Source: Cristatella mucedo (lineage: Eukaryota > Bryozoa > Phylactolaemata > Cristatellidae). From it: DNA of 64,000 nucleotides. Under the pieces are notes generated by a model. It was not told the origin of the DNA. It did not search any database and saw only the letters and a program-made list of their open reading frames with translations. Location of the stretch: assembly GCA_009760855.2 (NCBI GenBank), contig WPIO01000005.1:6246001-6310000 (forward strand). Reading direction: 5' to 3'. A program made the position numbers and the translations under genes. Positions 59,604-64,000 of the stretch are shown here, piece by piece. Numbering within the stretch: the stretch's first letter is position 1; each line of letters opens with the position of its first letter.

Positions 59604-60914
59604 GCCTACTATGCCCATCTATTAACAGATCCTGCAGCTGTTTTTTGAGCCGTATTCCTCTGCTGACTCGTTTATACAGAAATCGACAGCCTTCACTAAA
59701 AAGGTCTGAAGCTCCGAGTAGCACGAGTACACAGTATTAGCAGCGGAACCAAACACTGTAGTGGGCTCCAGCAATACATCTATTCTCACCCGCCTCCAGC
59801 GCAGCAGCCAACGGGTCTTTCTCTCTCCCGACTCCCAGCGCAACTCGCCCCTGCTTGCCAGAAACTGCTGATAGTACGCAGGCTAGCGCGCCGCAGCCGA
59901 AAGCCGGCCTTCAGCCAGACTACACTCCGCGCCTTGGATACGTTTTGGATATATTCGCTTCTCATTAAATTGATCTAAATATGGCGTCCCTAGCCCCATT
60001 ATGAGACATTGTTACGAACTCTTGAAGATGCCATGAAACTAATTACGTTGCACAGCAAGGGGTCTTCGCCTAGCAGTAAGGTATTCACCGAGTCATGGAT
60101 TTAACTACTGTTGCAAGTATTCTATTTTGCCCTCTGGAAGAGATATCCGCCAAAGACTTCTGAAGCTATACAAATAGAGTTGCTGAGTCAGTTTACTTTT
60201 ACTTAAAAAATTTTTCTATACAAAATATTGCTTAAAAACTGGTGCTGAAACTCGCAGTCCGATTTCTGAGGAAACATGAGCATCGAAGCCAGTCGTTCAG
60301 AATAGAGTAGAAGTGGCTCCAATGTAAAGAGTTTTGCTGAATATAGTTGAGTACGACAGCAAACAATATTGCACGTGAGTCAAACAGAATTCAGTGTGCT
60401 GCGATAACATCATCGTTGTATAATACGAGGGTGAAGAAGAACCCTGGGCAGGATACTGAATAAATTATCATACTAGAAATCCTTAAACAAAACCTGAGCC
60501 GGAGATAATGGCATGTAGGGTTTTTTAATCAGAATTCAAGAACCACTATTCTACTTTCGAAGTCACCGGTTAGGTTTATGAGCGGGCGGGGCGGCTGAAG
60601 GGTAATTCCAGGCAGTGTGCTACCAGCGAACTGCCTAGCATTTCCGGGAAATAGGGAAGACCCTCGAGGCAATCCCCACGAGCTACCGGCGGCGGCGGCA
60701 TTAAGTGCCGCTTAGAAAGATCCACACACTCCCGGTGTGCTCAGTGCTCGACAAATGTGGCTTGTTGCATGCAACTGGTGTCAGCGATCGCCTCCGAGGC
60801 GAATATTTTTGAACAAATATTCTGGCCACGACAGCATAAACGGAATTGTTCAATTCTCAGAACTTTTGAGTGGCGTGTTACTACTATTTGATGGCGTAAC
60901 GAGTGAGTCATACA
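59604..60914. other. Intergenic, nothing recognised
   Basis: A short (GGC)n-like patch at about 60690-60702 and a G+C-rich patch near 60580; no gene or repeat family recognised. Confidence 0.4.
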
Positions 60915-61065
60915 TAAATATATATAATTAATTTGTATAGCGCCTCAAGAGATCTTAATCTCTATTCAGGCGCTTCACATGTGCCTCGGAGCTCGAGCCC
61001 ACGACTTCAGCCATACTTTGGTCGGGGTGAGCACCTTGACCGGTGGACCAAACCAGCTTGTCATG
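60915..61065 (-). repeat. SINE family B, good copy
   Basis: 'TTTGTATAGCGCCTCAAGAG', 'AGGCGCTTCACATGTGCCTC', B-box 'GGAGCTCGAGCCCACGAC' and A-box side 'TGACCGGTGGACCAAACCAG'. Confidence 0.8.
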
Positions 61066-61249
61066 ACCTTTTAGGCTGTGCAGTATGGAGGGAAAGTGAA
61101 GCATCTGCACTGAAGCGCACGATTTCAAGGTCCTCTCAATTACTTGCAGGTACCCTCATTCTCTTAATTCGGCTTTCCTACCTAAAGCGCTGACTCGTCG
61201 GGCTTCTTCTCTTCGCACTAGCTCCTCTGACTCTCTGGTCTTCTAGCTA

Positions 61250-61325
61250 ATGATAATAATAATACGACTTTGTATAGCACATTCAGAGAATTAAATCAAA
61301 GTATTTTACACTACGGTACCGCAAA
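61250..61325 (-). mobile_element. LINE family 1 tail fragment
   Basis: 'TGATAATAATAATACGAC' then 'TATAGCACATTCAGAGAATT'. Confidence 0.5.
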
Positions 61326-62049
61326 CCACACTCTAATCCCTGGAGATGATCACGATTTATGGCTAATCATGATGATGTAGAGCTAAAAATTTCTCAGAAA
61401 CTGTTCAGGTGTCGGTCTCCGTTGACCGTCAGACCAACGCTAATTATGATAGCGCTTCTGAGCAAGTTCTGGTGAATCTCTGAGCAGAAATAAACACAAC
61501 TGACTTTAAGATCCTGTCAAAGTGCCTCACGAAACGTAAAAGTATGTCGGCCAAATTTCTAAACTGGGCCATGTTGGTTTGTTTGAGCCCTTGTATGGGG
61601 GTTGGTGCACAACAGAAGACAATTCAGAAACGCGTCAATTATTTCGATCCAATTTAATTTGGGCCAGAGCGGCCGCCTCGTTTATAAAAGGAGGTATTCA
61701 GTGCTCAGTCCATTGTTTCTCTGTTGCAAGAGGCCAGTTGCTTGGAAAGTTGGGCGGACCCAATAGTTTAGGTGCACAGTAGATAGATAGCACTTAGTCA
61801 TCCAAAGGAACCTTAAAGAATACATCAGGGCTCGTTGTTACGTCTCATTCCTTTCAAGTAGATGTTTATGTTTCATGCTCAAACTTTGGCTATTTCGCGG
61901 CCCTTTTATGTCTAATTTTGTGGGGTTCCTCTGAATTATGGCCTCTGATGGTTTGAGCGACTGTCGTTTAATGTCTATTTATGGTCTGCCCCTTTGATGT
62001 GTATTTATTTATCACTTAACAAAAATGAAGTGAGAAACAAAACCACATC
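61326..62049. other. Intergenic, nothing recognised
   Basis: No recognised repeat or gene. Confidence 0.4.
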
Positions 62050-62905
62050 AGAAGGGCGGTCGATGACGCAAGTAGCATGGAAGAAGCAGTTCAGGACGGC
62101 TAGAAATGATGTTCCCTAGTTAGCAACAAGAGAGAAGATGTCACCGCATAAGAGTTGTGGGACCTGCAAAGCAAAAGCTTCTGTCGGAAACAGGTTTCTG
62201 ACCAAGGAAAGGAACAGCTAAACTGTTGTTCACAGGGAATCTGGGTGCACGAGGAGACTGAATCTAGTACAGCGGTTCAGCTAAGTGTGAAGGAGCTTAG
62301 CCACGGCGGATCTTGAGGGTCAGAATAAGAATTTTGCCCTGTATCCGTTGAACAATTGGGAGCCATTGCAGCTTCTTCGGCAAAGGAGTCAAATGGCTGA
62401 ATTTATTAATGAGCCTTGCAGCCATATTGATCACCAGCTACAGAGGCTTGATTGCATTGTTATGCAGCCCAGTTAAAACCGAATTGCCGTGGTTTAGCCT
62501 AGATAGAACCAGACAGCTACAAAGATTTTTAGCAAGCCGTAGTGGTAGAAAGCCCCCACTCTAAGACAAGGATCAAACGTGATGGCTTGCTGTGAAAGTA
62601 GTTTTCTTAATTAGGCTTTTAAACGTTAAGTAGTTATCAAAAAGGGCATCTAAACTCCGAGCACATGGTGATGATCGCAATGCTGCATCATATATAGGAG
62701 AGCGAAGACTCCTAGTCCAGCCACGAACTTGTCCTGTGATTAGGAGTTCGATTTTTATTATTTTTTAGTTTAAGAATATTGACCGACATCCAGGATCGAA
62801 TGTTTGCAAGGCTAGCATTTAGTTTATCAGTCGGCCAAGCAAGTTTCTATTGTCTAAGCGGCAAATGAAGCTGGATATCCTCTGCGTAGCAGTGATAGCC
62901 GATCC
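62050..62905 (-). mobile_element. LINE family 2 with catalytic-block remnant
   Basis: The minus strand near 62905-62850 reads GYHCYAEDIQLHLPLRQ (YADD changed to YAED). Downstream come the 'AGCAAGCC' and 'CTTCGGCAAAGGAG' blocks, also seen in part at 28.9-29.7 kb, and the 3' UTR near 62050. Inactive. Confidence 0.8.
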
Positions 62906-63101
62906 CAGGCCCATTCCCCGGAGGTTTGGCACACTTGAAGAAGCCAAGGACCGAGAACAGACCCCCAGATGGCTGGTCTGCTGGATAAGAAGTTACTACC
63001 ATACGATACGCTTTGACCGCAGCCGGGGAAGTATGGTTCGAACCGCACCAGTGGCTCGCCAGCCAGACCGACCAGCCTTGTCAATATTTCAATTAAGATA
63101 T

Positions 63102-63140
<39 letters not shown>

Positions 63141-63160
63141 CATATGTATATATATATATT
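63102..63160. repeat. (AT)n microsatellite
   Basis: AT run with CATACATATG interruption. Confidence 0.95.
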
Positions 63161-63602
63161 CAAACAATGCCGATAAATGAAACAGGGTGAGGGCTGTAAT
63201 ATCACCAAAGTCGTTGCTGCTTAGGATATCGTTGGTCACAAGAAGGAGAACAGTTTCAGTGGAGTTGTACCCAACCAAGGTCAATAGCCGGGGACTGCTT
63301 TAATGTAATACGGCCGGCTAAGGCTCGCCTGATAGGCCAAGCACGATCTTTGACATGAGGCCAGATGAGCGATGTCGCCAATTATGCTGGGTAATGGGGT
63401 ACGAGAACCTCGTCGGTGAAGACGTCGGGATCTGGCGCGGAGTGTCCTAAGTTCCCCAATATCCGCATTAAGAGGGGTGTATACCCGTCAATCCCCGATT
63501 TTCTGAATGGCAGCAGGGGGCGAATAACAAACGGCAGCAGGGGCACTCTCGCAGGTTCGGGCGTACACAACCGAGGCTAAACGGCTTTTTTCGGTATCTC
63601 TG

Positions 63603-63775
63603 CAAACACGGAGTTGTCATGGCACACTGCTAAGGCGGTGCTTTTCACGATCCCCAGGTCGTGGTTCGAATGGTGCGGTGGTTGATTCTTCATCGCTGCT
63701 ACAAGCGGTGGTGATAGCCGCCAAGGCTCTTCTGTCGCTATATAAATGAGGCTGTTAAATAAGCTAGTATTTTTT
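63603..63775 (+). repeat. SINE family A
   Basis: A-box 'TGGCACACTGCTAAGGCGG', B-box 'GTGGTTCGAATGG' and 3' end 'GAGGCTGTTAAATAAGCTAG'. Confidence 0.85.
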
Positions 63776-63776
63776 T

Positions 63777-63960
63777 AGTCCCTCCTAAACAGAACCGGGG
63801 AGCTAGTAAGATCGTTAGGTAGTCGCTGTTGTAGACGGTCCCTAATCTTAAAAATTTAGATCGAACGTGATGGCTAGCTATGGAAGTGGTCTTTCTAATC
63901 AAGCGCTCAAACTTTAATTTAAGCAAATATAAGAGAGAACATCTATATTTCCACCTATTG
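63777..63960 (-). mobile_element. LINE family 2 internal fragment
   Basis: 'GAACCGGGGAGCTAGTAAGA' and 'AGATCGAACGTGATGGCTAG' match 62.50-62.60 kb. Abuts the SINE at 63603-63775. Confidence 0.6.
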
Positions 63961-64000
63961 GTAACGTTGTGACCCGAGGTCTTTCGGTGTTTTCCCGTAA

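Overview
This is a eukaryotic, almost certainly metazoan, stretch of nuclear DNA. The evidence is a multi-exon integrin alpha gene with GT-AG introns and one GC-AG intron, many long dinucleotide microsatellites, non-LTR retrotransposon (LINE) fragments, tRNA-derived SINEs and DNA-transposon remnants. No bacterial operon, CRISPR array or rRNA is visible. An integrin alpha gene with kilobase introns beside an acyl-CoA oxidase gene, with dense SINE/LINE litter, fits an invertebrate. The species cannot be named from sequence alone. Layout: (1) About 0.7-36.7 kb, plus strand: an integrin alpha subunit gene. Its first exon(s), carrying the signal peptide, lie upstream of the window. I traced 21 exons by splice sites, reading-phase continuity and family motifs. 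They cover the FG-GAP beta-propeller, thigh, calf-1, calf-2 with a basic cleavage site, one membrane helix and the GFF(x)R cytoplasmic tail. One short exon between 21.6 and 27.0 kb is missing from my model, and two tiny exons are tentative. There is no inserted I domain. Introns carry LINE and SINE copies and the (TG)n, (AT)n and (GA)n tracts. (2) About 36.7-48.6 kb: no supportable gene; LINE/SINE fragments, a (GA)n tract and a G+C-rich rise toward the next gene. (3) 48.8-50.8 kb, plus strand: an acyl-CoA oxidase coding region in one uninterrupted, very G+C-rich exon with a basic N-terminal leader. (4) About 51-64 kb: a repeat graveyard. It holds a TTAA-flanked non-autonomous transposon in two copies, SINEs split by other insertions (one by a 738-bp LTR-like fossil), a decayed hAT transposase, an unrecognised 112-codon minus-strand reading frame, and more LINEs. 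The repeats form a small ecosystem. LINE family 1 (CR1/L2-like) ends in a stem-loop followed by (TTA)n. SINE family B ends in nearly the same stem-loop, suggesting that it borrows the family-1 machinery. LINE family 2 ends in a TACATT-type tail. SINE family A has intact-looking A and B boxes. The integrin would act at the cell surface as an adhesion receptor with a beta subunit; the oxidase would act in fatty-acid beta-oxidation. Nothing in the sequence links the two genes functionally.
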